From Candidatus Contendibacter sp. (GTDB taxonomy: Bacteria; Pseudomonadota; Gammaproteobacteria; Competibacterales; Competibacteraceae), in assembly GCA_029624765.1 (NCBI GenBank), contig JARSSO010000059.1, forward strand, positions 124,001 through 188,000: DNA of 64,000 nucleotides, written 5' to 3'. This document shows positions 6,374 through 16,017 of this stretch, in pieces (the stretch's first letter is position 1; each line of letters starts with the position of its first letter). The notes beneath the pieces were generated by a model. That model searched no databases. It saw only the letters and a program-made list of their open reading frames with translations, and was not told the origin of the DNA. The translations under genes and the position numbers were made by a program.

Positions 6374-8242
6374 ATGACGGCGCTTGAACTGATCCAAAAC
6401 CTCAATCTTCTTGACGAACACGAGCGCATCGAAGCCAAACGCGCTTCCGAAGCCGGTAAATCGGTTTTGGAAACGATCTGTGCCTTTGCCAACGAACCCG
6501 GTCTGGGTGGTGGTTGGATCGTGTTGGGCGTCGCACGCGAGGAGTTGGCGCTCTTCCCAGTTTACGAAGTTGAAGGTGTGGTTCATCCAGACAAGATCAC
6601 AACCGACATCGCTACTCAATGCCGCAACATGTTCAACATTCCGTGGCGTGTGGATATAGCCACCGAGAATGTCCAGGGCAAGAATGCCGTTGTGGTGTTC
6701 GCCCCCGAAGCCCAGCCCCAAGACAAGCCGGTTTTTTTCAAGTCCCAGGGCTTGCCACGGGGCGCTTTTCGCCGTGTCGGCAGTACCGACCAACACTGCA
6801 CCGAAGACGATCTGGCGGTGTTCTACCAAGGACGCCGGCAGGAAAGCTTCGATGCCGGGATCGTGGCCGATGCCACTTTCGAGGATTTTTCGCCCGACGC
6901 GATTGCTGATTACCGAAAATTTCGCGCCGAGGCGAACCCGGATGCCGAGGAATTGCGCTGGTCGGATCAGGAACTCATGCAGGCGCTCGGCTGCATTGGC
7001 CGTAATCAACGAGGCGAGTGGAAACCCACCATCGCCGGCCTGATCTTGTTTGGTACTCCGCTGGCTTTGCGCCGCTGCTTCCCCATGACCCGGGTCGATT
7101 ACATCCGCGTGCCCGGACGCGAGTGGGTGCCCGATCCCGACCGCCGTTTCGATACGGTCGAACTGCGCGATCCGCTATTCCGCCTGATCCGTCGCGCCCA
7201 AGCCGCCGTGCTGGATGACTTGCCCAAGCATTTCGGTCTCAAGGAAGGCGAGTTGCAGCGGCAGGACAAGCCGGTGATCCCGCTGCGGGTGATCCGTGAG
7301 GCGCTGGTCAACGCACTCATGCACCGCAGTTATCGCAGCCACAGCCCGGTGCAGATCATCCGCTACGCCAACCGGCTGGAAATCCGTAACCCCGGTTTTT
7401 CGCTCAAATCCCCCGAGCATCTGGGCGAACCTGGCTCTCAACCCCGCAACCCCAAGATCGCCGCCGTGCTGCACGAGACCCGCTTTGCGGAAACCAAGGG
7501 TAGCGGCATCCGCGTCATGCGCGAAGGCATGGAGCAGGCGGGATTGACCCCGCCGTTGTTCGAATCCGACCGTGCGGCCGATCAATTCGTTGCCCGCTAC
7601 TTCTTCCATCATTTTCTGGGCCACGAGGATATTGCTTGGTTGGCGCGGTTCCGGGATTTGCACTTGTCGGATGAGGAGGCTAAAGCTCTGATCGTGGTGC
7701 GGGAAGCCGGCGCCATCGACAACGCCACCTATCGGGATTTGAACAAAGTGGATGCCCTGAACGCCAGCGGCGCGTTGCGGCGGTTGCGGGATGCCGGGCT
7801 GCTTGCTCAAAAGGGGCGGGGTTCGGCAACTTACTATGTGCCGACTGACAGGCTGAACATCGAGGAGCAGGTCTTATCTAGTAACCTCCTGGCCTTATCT
7901 AGTAACCCCCCGGCCTTATCTAGTAACCCCCCGGCCTTATCTGGCAACTCCGACGACGAAGCGCGCCTTCAACTTTTGAACGAACTACCGGGAGCTTTGG
8001 CTGCTCGCTTAGGCGCGCTTGGGCAGAGACACCCACCAGATGAGGTACGTCAAGTGGTGCTCGACCTCTGCCGCCTGCGACCTTGGCGCGCTGAAGAACT
8101 CGCGATCCTGCTTCGACGCAACCCGGAGACCGTGCGCCAGAACTACTTACGCCCGCTGATGCGAGAAAAACGGTTGATGATGACCAATCCGGACGAGCCG
8201 AACGATCCACAGCAGGCGTATCGGACGGTGGAGGATCGGTAA
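6374..8242 (+). CDS. AlbA_2 (Schlafen-like) domain ATP-binding putative regulator with internal heptapeptide repeats
   Basis: 622 residues from the ATG at 6374, which has a ggga-type ribosome site just upstream; an in-frame start at 6299 would add 25 unlikely residues. The N-terminus (ESK-type: ERIEAKRASEAGKSVLETIC, then GGGWIVLGV) is the AlbA_2 fold. The middle has the HATPase_c_4-like segment IREALVNALMHRSYRSHSPV and GSGIRVMREGMEQAG. A winged-helix-like region follows. Between about residues 500 and 527 there are four 7-residue units (LSSNPPA type) coded by 21-bp tandem repeats. A second helical domain ends the protein. These proteins are often called transcriptional regulators or are found in defence islands; nothing adjacent supports a defence role here. 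Confidence 0.82.
   Translation: MTALELIQNLNLLDEHERIEAKRASEAGKSVLETICAFANEPGLGGGWIVLGVAREELALFPVYEVEGVVHPDKITTDIATQCRNMFNIPWRVDIATENVQGKNAVVVFAPEAQPQDKPVFFKSQGLPRGAFRRVGSTDQHCTEDDLAVFYQGRRQESFDAGIVADATFEDFSPDAIADYRKFRAEANPDAEELRWSDQELMQALGCIGRNQRGEWKPTIAGLILFGTPLALRRCFPMTRVDYIRVPGREWVPDPDRRFDTVELRDPLFRLIRRAQAAVLDDLPKHFGLKEGELQRQDKPVIPLRVIREALVNALMHRSYRSHSPVQIIRYANRLEIRNPGFSLKSPEHLGEPGSQPRNPKIAAVLHETRFAETKGSGIRVMREGMEQAGLTPPLFESDRAADQFVARYFFHHFLGHEDIAWLARFRDLHLSDEEAKALIVVREAGAIDNATYRDLNKVDALNASGALRRLRDAGLLAQKGRGSATYYVPTDRLNIEEQVLSSNLLALSSNPPALSSNPPALSGNSDDEARLQLLNELPGALAARLGALGQRHPPDEVRQVVLDLCRLRPWRAEELAILLRRNPETVRQNYLRPLMREKRLMMTNPDEPNDPQQAYRTVEDR
7871..7954 (+). repeat. Four 21-bp tandem repeats inside the AlbA_2 gene
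   Basis: Units start at 7871, 7892, 7913 and 7934. Units 2 and 3 are identical; 1 and 4 are degenerate. Each codes for seven residues ending in LSSN plus a short Pro/Ala linker. The length is a multiple of three, so copy-number change would keep the frame. Confidence 0.9.
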
Positions 8243-8364
8243 TGAGCTTATTGCAAAACCTTGCACGGCTTCGAAGGTGACGCGGGCTAAAGCCAGGGCA
8301 CGAACGGCGGAGCCGGAATATTTTACAGACAAATCAGTTAGATAACCAAAAGGACCTACTGTTT

Positions 8365-8946
8365 ATGCTCCTCATGATCGACAATTACGACTCTTTCACC
8401 TACAACCTGGTGCAATATCTGGGCGAGCTGGGCGAGGAGGTGCGGGTGTACCGCAACGACCGGATTACGCCCGACGAAATCGCCGTGCTGAACCCGGAGC
8501 GCATCGTGCTTTCGCCCGGCCCTTGCACGCCCACCGAGGCCGGCGTGTCGCTGGCGGTCATCGAACGGTTCGCCGGACGGATGCCGATTTTCGGGGTTTG
8601 CCTGGGCCACCAGAGCATCGGCCAGGCTTTCGGCGGCCGCATCGTCCGCGCCGGCCAGGTCATGCACGGCAAAACCTCCGCCGTCCACCACCACGGCCAG
8701 GGCGTATTCGCCGGCCTGCCCAACCCCTTCACCGTGGTGCGCTATCATTCCCTGGTGATCGAGAAAGCCAGCATCCCGGATTGCCTGGAAGTCACCGCCT
8801 GGACCGAAACCCCGGACGGCGGGCTGGACGAAATCATGGGCGTGCGGCATAAGACCCTGCCCGTCGAGGGCGTGCAGTTCCACCCGGAATCCATTCTGAC
8901 CGAGCACGGTCACGCCCTGCTGCGCAACTTTCTCAACCCGTATTGA
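8365..8946 (+). CDS. trpG: Anthranilate / aminodeoxychorismate synthase glutaminase subunit
   Basis: Class I glutamine amidotransferase that supplies ammonia for anthranilate (tryptophan) and often also for aminodeoxychorismate (folate). 193 residues, normal length. The catalytic triad is Cys79 in GVCLGHQ with His173 and Glu175 in FHPES; the oxyanion motif LSPGPCTP is at 49-56. It heads a trpG-trpD-trpC run, with only 20 bases to trpD. trpE is not in the window; upstream is an unrelated gene and a 122-base gap. Starts at the ATG at 8365, with aaggac upstream. Confidence 0.96.
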   Translation: MLLMIDNYDSFTYNLVQYLGELGEEVRVYRNDRITPDEIAVLNPERIVLSPGPCTPTEAGVSLAVIERFAGRMPIFGVCLGHQSIGQAFGGRIVRAGQVMHGKTSAVHHHGQGVFAGLPNPFTVVRYHSLVIEKASIPDCLEVTAWTETPDGGLDEIMGVRHKTLPVEGVQFHPESILTEHGHALLRNFLNPY

Positions 8947-8966
8947 ACGCCCCGGAGAGCCTTTCG

Positions 8967-10001
8967 ATGTCCATCACCCCTCAGGAAGCCCTGCAACGCA
9001 CCATCGAACACCGCGAGATTTTCTACGACGAAATGCTGTCGCTGATGCGCCAGATCATGGCGGGCGATATCTCGCCGGTGATGACCGCCGCCATCCTCAC
9101 CGGTCTGCGGGTCAAGAAGGAAACCATCGGCGAGATCACCGCCGCCGCCACGGTGATGCGCGAGCTGTCCACGAAGGTCCACATCCCGCCGCCGCACCAG
9201 CATTTCGTGGACATCGTCGGCACCGGCGGCGACGGCGCGCACACCTTCAACATCTCCACCGCCGCGATGTTCGTCGCCGCCGCCGCCGGCGCCCGGGTCG
9301 CCAAGCACGGCAATCGCGGCGTCTCGTCCAAATCCGGCAGCGCCGACGTGCTGGAGGCGCTGGGCGCGCGCATCGACCTGAGCGCGGAACAGGTGGCCGA
9401 ATGCGTGCAAACCACCGGCATCGGCTTCATGTTCGCGCCGAACCATCACAGCGCCATGAAGAACGTCGCCCCGGTCCGCCGCGAGATGGGCGTGCGCACC
9501 CTCTTCAATATCCTCGGTCCGCTGACCAACCCGGCCGGCGCCCCCAATCAACTCATGGGCGTATTCCACCCCGACCTGGTCGGCATCCAGGTGCGCGTCA
9601 TGCAACGGCTCGGCGCGCACCATGTCCTCGTGGTTTGGGGCAAGGACGGCATGGACGAAATCTCGCTGGGCGCCGCCACCCTGGTCGGCGAACTCAGGAA
9701 CGGCGAGATCCTGGAATACGAAATCCATCCCGAGGATTTCGGCCTGGCCATGATGTCCAACCGCGCTCTCCGGGTCGAAAACCCGGAGCAATCCAAGGCC
9801 ATGCTGTTCGGCGCCCTGGAAAATCAGCCCGGCGCCCCGCGCGACATCGTCGCCCTCAACGCCGGCGCGGCGCTGTATGCCGCCAATCGAACCGATTCCA
9901 TCGCAGGCGGTCTTGCGCTGGCGTGGGAAGCCATCGCCAGCGGCGCGGCGCGGGCCAAGCTGGACGAATTCGTGCGCTGCACCCAGAAACTGGCGTCATG
10001 A
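8967..10001 (+). CDS. trpD: Anthranilate phosphoribosyltransferase
   Basis: Transfers phosphoribosyl from PRPP to anthranilate, the second step of tryptophan synthesis. 344 residues from the ATG at 8967, which has ggagag about 9 bases upstream. A TTG at 8943 overlapping the trpG stop is possible but adds eight non-conserved residues. The PRPP-binding glycine-rich motif [15 protein letters not shown] starts near residue 84. [33 protein letters not shown] and [11 protein letters not shown] are all family signatures. The stop overlaps the trpC start by ATGA. Confidence 0.97.
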   Translation: MSITPQEALQRTIEHREIFYDEMLSLMRQIMAGDISPVMTAAILTGLRVKKETIGEITAAATVMRELSTKVHIPPPHQHFVDIVGTGGDGAHTFNISTAAMFVAAAAGARVAKHGNRGVSSKSGSADVLEALGARIDLSAEQVAECVQTTGIGFMFAPNHHSAMKNVAPVRREMGVRTLFNILGPLTNPAGAPNQLMGVFHPDLVGIQVRVMQRLGAHHVLVVWGKDGMDEISLGAATLVGELRNGEILEYEIHPEDFGLAMMSNRALRVENPEQSKAMLFGALENQPGAPRDIVALNAGAALYAANRTDSIAGGLALAWEAIASGAARAKLDEFVRCTQKLAS

Positions 10002-10786
10002 GCGACATCCTGCAACGAATTCTGGCCCGCAAGACCGAGGAAATCGCCGAGCGGAGCGCCTGGTTGGGCCTGCGGGAACTGCGCCGGCGGGCCGAGCGCC
10101 TGCCGCCGCCCCGGCCGTTCCGGAACCATCTGGAACGGACCGTCGCCGGGGGCCGGCCGGCGGTCATCGCCGAAATCAAGCGCGCCTCGCCCAGCAAAGG
10201 TTTATTGCGCGACCCGTTTCTGCCGGCGGCTGTCGCCCAAAGCTACGCCGCCGCCGGTGCTTGTTGCCTGTCGGTGCTCACCGACCACGATTTCTTCCAG
10301 GGTCACGAAGATTTTTTGCGGGAAGCGCGGGCTGCCTGCGAGTTGCCGGTGCTCCGCAAGGATTTCATCATCGACCCGTATCAGGTGTACGAAGCCCGCG
10401 CCATCGGCGCCGACTGCATTCTGCTGATCGTCGCCGCGCTGAACGACGCCACCCTGGCGGCGCTGGCGGAACTGGCGGCGGACCTGGGCATGGATGTGCT
10501 GGTGGAAGTTCACGACGCCGAGGAGCTGGAGCGGGCGCTGGCCAGCGGCGCCACGTTGATCGGCGTCAACAACCGCAATTTGCGCACCTTCGAAACCCGG
10601 CTGGATACCACGCTAAACCTGCTGCCTCGCATCCCCGCCGGCCGCGCCGTGGTCACCGAAAGCGGGATTCACACCCCCGCCGACGTGGCGTTGATGCGCG
10701 CGCATGGCGTTCACGCCTTCCTGGTGGGGGAGGCCTTCATGCGCGCCTCCGACCCCGGTGCGAAACTGGCGGAACTGTTCGGCTAA
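9998..10786 (+). CDS. trpC: Indole-3-glycerol phosphate synthase
   Basis: Closes the indole ring from CdRP, the fourth step of tryptophan synthesis. 262 residues, a single-domain enzyme not fused to TrpF. Signatures: [13 protein letters not shown] near the N-terminus, [54 protein letters not shown] and [12 protein letters not shown]. The ATG at 9998 overlaps the trpD stop (ATGA), so the two are translationally coupled. trpF, trpB and trpA are not here. Confidence 0.97.
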   Translation: MSDILQRILARKTEEIAERSAWLGLRELRRRAERLPPPRPFRNHLERTVAGGRPAVIAEIKRASPSKGLLRDPFLPAAVAQSYAAAGACCLSVLTDHDFFQGHEDFLREARAACELPVLRKDFIIDPYQVYEARAIGADCILLIVAALNDATLAALAELAADLGMDVLVEVHDAEELERALASGATLIGVNNRNLRTFETRLDTTLNLLPRIPAGRAVVTESGIHTPADVALMRAHGVHAFLVGEAFMRASDPGAKLAELFG

Positions 10787-10850
10787 ACTCCGCGTCCGGC
10801 CTCTCCCGCCAACGGCGCGGGGGAGTGATCGCCAAATTTGAGGAATCAAG

Positions 10851-11267
10851 ATGAAAACTCGCGTCGTCTGGCTGGAAAACATGACCTACGTGGCCCAGCC
10901 GCCCAGCGGTCACGCCGTGGTCATGGACGGTCCGCCGGAACTGGGCGGTCAAAACCTGGGACCGCGCCCCATGGAAATGCTGCTGATGGGCATGGGTGGC
11001 TGCACCGCGATCGATGTGGTCAACATCCTGCGTAAATCCCGACAGGATTTGCGCGGTTGCGAGGTACAACTCGAAGCCCAGCGGGCCGACAGCGACCCCA
11101 AGGTTTTCACCCAGATCCACGTGCATTTCATCCTGAGCGGCAAGAGCCTGAGCGCCAAGCACGTCGAGCGCGCGATCCTGTTGTCGGCGGAAAAGTACTG
11201 TTCGGCTTCGATCATGCTCGGCCAGACGGCCAGGATCACCCATACCTTCGAAATCCGCGACACCTGA
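10851..11267 (+). CDS. OsmC family protein, YhfA-like
   Basis: 138 residues with the OsmC fold (GPRPMEMLLMGMGGCTAIDV, then the second cysteine in AEKYCSASIML). The two conserved cysteines, C53-region GGC and KYC, are those used in thiol peroxidase-type OsmC/Ohr proteins. The YhfA subgroup has no firm function. It starts at the ATG at 10851, 64 bases after trpC. The gap holds a small imperfect GC hairpin (about 10800-10826) without a T-run, so read-through from trp is possible. Confidence 0.85.
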   Translation: MKTRVVWLENMTYVAQPPSGHAVVMDGPPELGGQNLGPRPMEMLLMGMGGCTAIDVVNILRKSRQDLRGCEVQLEAQRADSDPKVFTQIHVHFILSGKSLSAKHVERAILLSAEKYCSASIMLGQTARITHTFEIRDT

Positions 11268-11298
11268 AACTCTTCCCCATTCAGTGCTACCCTTTCAT

Positions 11299-11364
11299 CC
11301 CGCTGGGTTTGCCAGTTTTTCGAAAGAAACGCCGCCATCCCGGGCGGCGGAGCGGGTTTTTTCG
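11299..11364 (+). terminator. Hairpin plus T-run in the speD leader (terminator or attenuator)
   Basis: The inner stem cgccgcc/ggcggcg (11330-11336 with 11343-11349) sits inside an outer pair cccgct/agcggg (11299-11304 with 11351-11356). TTTTTT follows at 11357-11362, and the speD Shine-Dalgarno follows directly. It may end OsmC transcription, or control speD. Confidence 0.5.
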
Positions 11365-11384
11365 TCTGGAGGAGGATCGACGCG

Positions 11385-12206
11385 GTGTCGCTAAGGCCAA
11401 CCATGTCCAAACTGCGGCTGCAAGGGTTCAACAATCTCACCAAAACGCTCAGCTTCAACCTCTACGATATCGGCTATGCCGCGACGCCGGCGCAGCAGGA
11501 ACGCTACATCGCCTATATCGACGAGACGTACAGCATTGAGCGACTGACCCAAATCCTGACCACCGTCTCCAGGATCATCGGCGCCAACATCTTGAACATC
11601 GCTCACCAGGACTACGAGCCGAAAGGAGCCAGCATCACTCTGTTGATCGCCGAGGAATCGGCCGCCTCCGACCGCCTGTCGAATTCCGAGGCACCCGGTC
11701 CGTTGCCGGACGCGGTGGTCTGCCACCTGGACAAGAGCCATATCGCCGTGCATACCTACCCGGAAAGCCATCCCGACAACGGCATCCGCACCTTCCGGGC
11801 CGATATCGACGTATCGACCTGCGGCCGCATCTCTCCGCTCAAGGCGCTGAATTATCTGATCCACGGTTTCGAGGCGGACATCGTCACCGTCGATTACCGG
11901 GTGCGCGGCTTCACGCGGGATCTCACCGGCAAGAAGCATTTCATCGACCACCCCATCAATTCGATCCAGAATTTCTTATCCAGGGACACGCGCGAACGCT
12001 ATCAGATGATCGACGTCAACGTTTATCAGGAGAACCTCTTTCACACCAAGATGATCCTGAAGGATTTCGAGCTGAACGGTTATCTGTTCGGCGTGGACCA
12101 GCGGGATTTGCCTCCCTACGAACAGGCGGCGATCGAGCAGCGGGTGCGGCGGGAAATGGCCGAAATCTTTTACGGCGAGAATCTGCCCAAGGGCTTGCCG
12201 CTTTAA
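11385..12206 (+). CDS. speD: S-adenosylmethionine decarboxylase proenzyme (enterobacterial type)
   Basis: Makes decarboxylated SAM, the aminopropyl donor for spermidine. The sequence follows E. coli SpeD closely along its length ([38 protein letters not shown]). Self-cleavage to the pyruvoyl enzyme should occur before Ser118 in [14 protein letters not shown]. The GTG at 11385 is placed 8-9 bases after a strong GGAGGAGG. The ATG at 11403 aligns with the E. coli start but has only a weak site (aagg), so the true start is uncertain by six codons. No speE adjoins. A structured leader with a T-run lies immediately upstream. Confidence 0.94.
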   Translation: MSLRPTMSKLRLQGFNNLTKTLSFNLYDIGYAATPAQQERYIAYIDETYSIERLTQILTTVSRIIGANILNIAHQDYEPKGASITLLIAEESAASDRLSNSEAPGPLPDAVVCHLDKSHIAVHTYPESHPDNGIRTFRADIDVSTCGRISPLKALNYLIHGFEADIVTVDYRVRGFTRDLTGKKHFIDHPINSIQNFLSRDTRERYQMIDVNVYQENLFHTKMILKDFELNGYLFGVDQRDLPPYEQAAIEQRVRREMAEIFYGENLPKGLPL

Positions 12207-12232
12207 CGGGGGGTTCGCGCGGACCTCAACCC

Positions 12233-12296
12233 GCCGTCGCCGCGGCCCCGCGCTCGAACAAGACCGAATCGGCGGCGACGGCGACCATCGCTTTTC
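12233..12296 (+). terminator. Possible terminator after speD
   Basis: A perfect 11-bp inverted repeat gccgtcgccgc / gcggcgacggc (12233-12243 and 12272-12282) with a 28-base loop, followed by a short T-run (12292-12295). The loop is long, so efficiency is doubtful. Confidence 0.35.
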
Positions 12297-13124
12297 ATGC
12301 TTCACCCGAACGACCTTCCACCCGATCCGCCGCTTGATGCCCCGCTGCTGGGTTCCGGCGATCCGCCGCCGTTCACCCTCTTCAATCCGGAGGGCCAGGC
12401 GCCGCTGGTGCTGGTCTGCGACCACGCCAGCAACGCCATTCCCGCCATGCTCGGTCGACTGGGACTGGGGCCGGCCGAATTGTCCCAACACATCGCCTGG
12501 GACATCGGCGCCGCGCGGGTGGCCCGCCGGCTGGCGGCGCGACTGGACGCGCCCGCGGTGCTCGGCGGCTATTCGCGGCTGGTCATCGACTGCAACCGTT
12601 CCCCCGGCGATCCCACCTCCATCGCCGAAATCAGCGACGGCATCGTCATTCCCGGCAACCAGGCGGTGGACGACACCCAGGCCGACCGGCGGTTGAACGA
12701 CGTGTTCTGGCCCTACCATCACGCGATTACCCAGGCGCTGGCCCACCGCTGGCGTCACGGTCGGGGCCGGGCGCCGGTGCTGATCGCCATTCACAGCTTT
12801 ACGCCCACCATGAACGGCTTTGAGCGCCCCTGGCATCTGGGCGTGCTGTGGAACCGCGATCCCCGGCTGGCCGAGCCGCTGATCGCCCGGTTCCGGGCCA
12901 GTCCCGACTTGTGCGTGGGCGACAACCAGCCCTATTCCGGCCGCGAGGTTGGCTTCACCATGGACACCCACGGCGGCGCGGCCGGCCTGCCGCACGTGGA
13001 GATCGAGATTCGTCAGGATTTGATCGCCGACGAAGCGGGCGGCGAACGCTGGGCGGCGGTGGTGGGCGAGGCGCTGGAGGCGGTGCTGCGGGACGAGACG
13101 CTGTTCCGGGTGCGGCATTATTGA
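12297..13124 (+). CDS. N-formylglutamate amidohydrolase family protein
   Basis: 275 residues of the FGase family (zinc-dependent deformylase of N-formylglutamate or related formyl-amino acids). Conserved elements: LVLVCDHASNAIP near residue 38, HIAWDIGAARVARRLAARLD, SRLVIDCNRSPGDPTSI, IAIHSFTPTMNG and MDTHGGAAGLPHVEIEIRQD. The histidine- and glutamate-containing motifs fit metal binding. No other histidine-degradation gene adjoins, so the substrate is open. Convergent with recJ 38 bases downstream. Confidence 0.88.
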   Translation: MLHPNDLPPDPPLDAPLLGSGDPPPFTLFNPEGQAPLVLVCDHASNAIPAMLGRLGLGPAELSQHIAWDIGAARVARRLAARLDAPAVLGGYSRLVIDCNRSPGDPTSIAEISDGIVIPGNQAVDDTQADRRLNDVFWPYHHAITQALAHRWRHGRGRAPVLIAIHSFTPTMNGFERPWHLGVLWNRDPRLAEPLIARFRASPDLCVGDNQPYSGREVGFTMDTHGGAAGLPHVEIEIRQDLIADEAGGERWAAVVGEALEAVLRDETLFRVRHY

Positions 13125-13161
13125 GGCCGAACCCGCCGATCCAGCCCCGAAGCGGGGTCGG

Positions 13162-14913
13162 TCAGGCCGGTTCCAGATGCTCGACGCGCAACTGCAACCG
13201 TCGCTCGCCGCGCCATTCGTTGGCGTCCAGCTTGTAGGCGATGCGCCAGCGCGTCGCGCCCGGCGCGAACTCGGCCGCCCGCTGGAAGGCGACCGCCTCC
13301 ACCGGCTGGTCCAGACCCGGCGCTCGCAACCACAGCTTCAAGTGCTGGTCCTTCATGATGCGATGGGCGGTTACCTCGAACACGCCATCGAACAGCGGCT
13401 CGGGGAAGCCCTGGCCCCAGGGACCGGCCTCCCGCAATTGCTCGGCGGTTTCCAGGGAAAAATCCGCCGGTTCCAGCTCGCCGTCGCTCCACAGACAGCC
13501 GTTAAGGTCCTCCGGCCGCAGCAAACCGCGCACTTCGGCGTCGAAGACGCTTTGAAAAGCCGGCAGGTGAGCGGCCGGCAAACTCAGGCCGGCGGCGGCG
13601 GCGTGACCCCCGAAGCCCCCGATCAGGCCCGGCTGGCGCGCGTCGATGGTCGCCAGCACGTCGCGGATGTGCACCCCCGGCGCCGAGCGCGCCGAGCCGC
13701 GCAAGTGACCGGGGTGGTTATCGGGCGCGAAGGCGATCACCGGCCGGTGCACGCGATCCCGAATCCGTCCGGCCACGATGCCGATCACGCCGGGATGCCA
13801 GTCCGGATCGAACAGACACAATCCGAACGGCAGTTCGCCCGCCCCCAGCCGACCCTGCTCCAGACTGCCGAGCGCCTGGGTCCGCATGTCGGTCTCGATC
13901 AGCCGCCGCTCGCGGTTGAGCCGATCCAGTTCCCGCGCCAGAGCCAAAGCCCGCGCTGGATCGTCGCACAACAGGCAATCGATGCTCAGGCTCATGTCGG
14001 CCAGCCGGCCGGCGGCGTTCAGGCGCGGTCCGAGTTGAAAAGCGATGTCGGCGCCGCTCGCCCGCGCCATCGAGCGGCCGGCGACGGCGAACAGCGCGGC
14101 GATGCCGGGCACGCACCGGCCTTCGCGAATTCGCCGCAGTCCGTGCTCGACCAGCACCCGGTTGGCGTGCGCCAGCGGGACCACGTCGGCCACCGTGCCC
14201 ACCGCCGCCAGATCGAGGAATTGCGCCATGTTCGGCTCGGACAGCCCGCGCGAGGCGAACCAGCCGCTCTCCCGCAGCCGGGCCCGCAGCGCCGACAGTA
14301 CGTAGAAAATCACGCCGACGCCGGCCAGTTGCTTGCAGGGAAACGCATCGCCCGGCTGATTGGGATTGACCAGGGCGTCGGCGGCCGGCAGCGTCGGGCC
14401 AGGCAGATGATGATCGGTGATCAGCACCCGCATCCCCAGCGTCTGGGCCGCTCGCACGCCCTCGTGGCTGGAAACGCCATTGTCCACGGTAATCAGCAGA
14501 TCGGGCCGATCCTGGGCGGCGACCGCGACGATTTCCGGGGTCAGGCCGTAGCCATGGACGAAGCGATTGGGCACCACGTAGCGCACGTCCACCGCGCCCA
14601 GCGCCCGCAGCGCCCGCACCGCCAACGCGCAACTGGTGGCGCCGTCGGCGTCGAGGTCGGCGACGATGGTGATCCGCCGGCGCTGGCGGAGGGCGTCTTC
14701 CAACAGCGTCACCGCCTCGGTCAGACCGGCCAGCGACGCGGGCGAGGGCAACATTTGCAAGCGCCGGTCCAGTTGATCCGCCGAATCGACGCCGCGCGCG
14801 GCGTAGATGCGTTGCAGCAGGGGGGAGACGGGCAAGGCCGCGCCAGGGGGGCTGGGACGGCGGACGATGACGGAGGGCATGGGGTGCTGAAAAGGCCGGT
14901 TCGATCCAGTCAT
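13162..14913 (-). CDS. recJ: Single-stranded-DNA-specific exonuclease RecJ
   Basis: 5'-3' ssDNA exonuclease of the DHH family, acting in recombination and mismatch repair. 583 residues, normal length. Motifs: DLDADGATSCALAVRAL (motif I), LLITVDNGVSSHEG (II), LITDHHLPG (DHH, III) and GTVADVVPL (IV). The DHHA1 part has GGFGGHAAAAGLSL, and an OB-like C-terminus contains LKLWLRAPG. The start at 14913 is chosen for the upstream-most ATG; an internal ATG 11 codons later (MPSVIVRRP) may be the real start. Last gene of the alaC-hom-RpfE-like-recJ run. Confidence 0.95.
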   Translation of the reverse strand: MTGSNRPFQHPMPSVIVRRPSPPGAALPVSPLLQRIYAARGVDSADQLDRRLQMLPSPASLAGLTEAVTLLEDALRQRRRITIVADLDADGATSCALAVRALRALGAVDVRYVVPNRFVHGYGLTPEIVAVAAQDRPDLLITVDNGVSSHEGVRAAQTLGMRVLITDHHLPGPTLPAADALVNPNQPGDAFPCKQLAGVGVIFYVLSALRARLRESGWFASRGLSEPNMAQFLDLAAVGTVADVVPLAHANRVLVEHGLRRIREGRCVPGIAALFAVAGRSMARASGADIAFQLGPRLNAAGRLADMSLSIDCLLCDDPARALALARELDRLNRERRLIETDMRTQALGSLEQGRLGAGELPFGLCLFDPDWHPGVIGIVAGRIRDRVHRPVIAFAPDNHPGHLRGSARSAPGVHIRDVLATIDARQPGLIGGFGGHAAAAGLSLPAAHLPAFQSVFDAEVRGLLRPEDLNGCLWSDGELEPADFSLETAEQLREAGPWGQGFPEPLFDGVFEVTAHRIMKDQHLKLWLRAPGLDQPVEAVAFQRAAEFAPGATRWRIAYKLDANEWRGERRLQLRVEHLEPA

Positions 14914-14960
14914 GGCCGTTTCGCGCGAGTCGTCCGCGCCCGGCCGGGATGGTGGAAAAA

Positions 14961-15995
14961 TCAGCGCGGATCATCGACCAGTGGTCGGGACCGCCGCCAG
15001 AACCGCCAGCGGGCGGCGCCGGTCACTGTGTAAACCCGCCCGTCGCCAGGGTAGAGATGCAGGGTCGCCAGTCTCCCGGTTTGCAGCCATCGCCGGCAAC
15101 CCGAGAACCAGGTCCGCTCCAATTCCGCGACGTGATCGGCCCATCGGGCCGGATCGTCCTCCGCCAGATCGTAGCGCATCGTTTCCAGGACCACCAGGCT
15201 GTCGGGTTCTCCGCTCGCGCCGTCCAGCCAATCGTCGGCGTGTTCGGGGACCGGGCCGACCGTCGCGTTGGTCAGCCGCGCCAAACCCCGAGTCAGCGGA
15301 TCGTTGGCGTACAGGTCGGCGGCGGGGGCGCGGGCGCCGGCTGGACACCTCCCACCACCCCAAAACCAGACGCTGTTGATCAAGGGTTGATTACGCGCCT
15401 CGCGCGCTCGATTAATTGGATGTTGATGAAACAGCATCTGGATTTCGGTGAGCAGGGCATGCCAGCGCCCACTCGCCGGACCGTGGGGCAGCAACGGGTT
15501 GATGTCGCGGCCGATGGCGTCAACCAGGGGATGGGTGCGTAAGCCCGGATCGGCCGGCAATCGCAGATACCAGCGGTCGGGGCGTGGAACGTGCAGCTGC
15601 AGCCCGTCGGCGGCGAAGGTTTGGTCGAACGCCGCCGCCAGCAGCGCCGCCTCGACCGGCTCGATGGCCAGCGCCCGGGCATCCACCAGCAGGACCCCAT
15701 GCAGATCGGGGCGCAGATGCACCGGGTCGGTCCGCAGCCACCAGCCGTCGTCGGGCTCGCCGCCATCGGCCAGCCGGCTCACCGCCGCGACGGGCAGGTC
15801 AGCGGCCTCGGGAACCGGCGCGTCGAACAACCGAAACAGCGTTGCATCCGTGGTGGCCGAGGCCGGACGCGCATCGCCGCGGGCCAGCAACCAGCGCAAC
15901 GCCGGCGCGGCGGGCACGGGAACCGCCGGATTGGCGAATCCAAATCGTCCGGTCGCCAGCAAACCGGGGACGAGCAGGTGCAGGGTCGGCGCCAC
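14961..15995 (-). CDS. RpfE-like / phosphoglycerate-mutase-related conserved protein (COG4255)
   Basis: 344 residues. Recognised from the typical start (LHLLVPGLL) and the signatures WYLRLPADPGLRTHPL, INPLLPHGPASGRWHALLTE, QMLFHQHPINRAREARNQPLINSVWFWGGG and GCRRWLQTG. The family has been annotated as a regulatory protein RpfE or a phosphoglycerate-mutase-like protein, without a defined reaction. It lies 22 bases after hom and 47 bases before recJ; recJ adjacency is common for this family in gammaproteobacteria. The start ATG at 15995 fits the conserved N-terminus. Confidence 0.8.
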   Translation of the reverse strand: MAPTLHLLVPGLLATGRFGFANPAVPVPAAPALRWLLARGDARPASATTDATLFRLFDAPVPEAADLPVAAVSRLADGGEPDDGWWLRTDPVHLRPDLHGVLLVDARALAIEPVEAALLAAAFDQTFAADGLQLHVPRPDRWYLRLPADPGLRTHPLVDAIGRDINPLLPHGPASGRWHALLTEIQMLFHQHPINRAREARNQPLINSVWFWGGGRCPAGARAPAADLYANDPLTRGLARLTNATVGPVPEHADDWLDGASGEPDSLVVLETMRYDLAEDDPARWADHVAELERTWFSGCRRWLQTGRLATLHLYPGDGRVYTVTGAARWRFWRRSRPLVDDPR

Positions 15996-16017
15996 GGTCG
16001 TCTATCGCCCGCGCGAT

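Noticed and set aside
7871-7954. Direct repeats that might be a CRISPR array
   Set aside because: Units are contiguous with no spacers and lie in frame within a gene; the same applies to 37934-38038.
6374-8242. AlbA_2 protein as the core of a defence island
   Set aside because: No restriction, CRISPR, toxin, phage or other defence gene lies next to it; flanked by a regulator and trp genes.
10798-10828. GC hairpin between trpC and the OsmC-like gene, possibly a third copy of the short palindrome
   Set aside because: Only the cctctccc/gggggag arms match, the stem is imperfect and no T-run follows; too weak to call.
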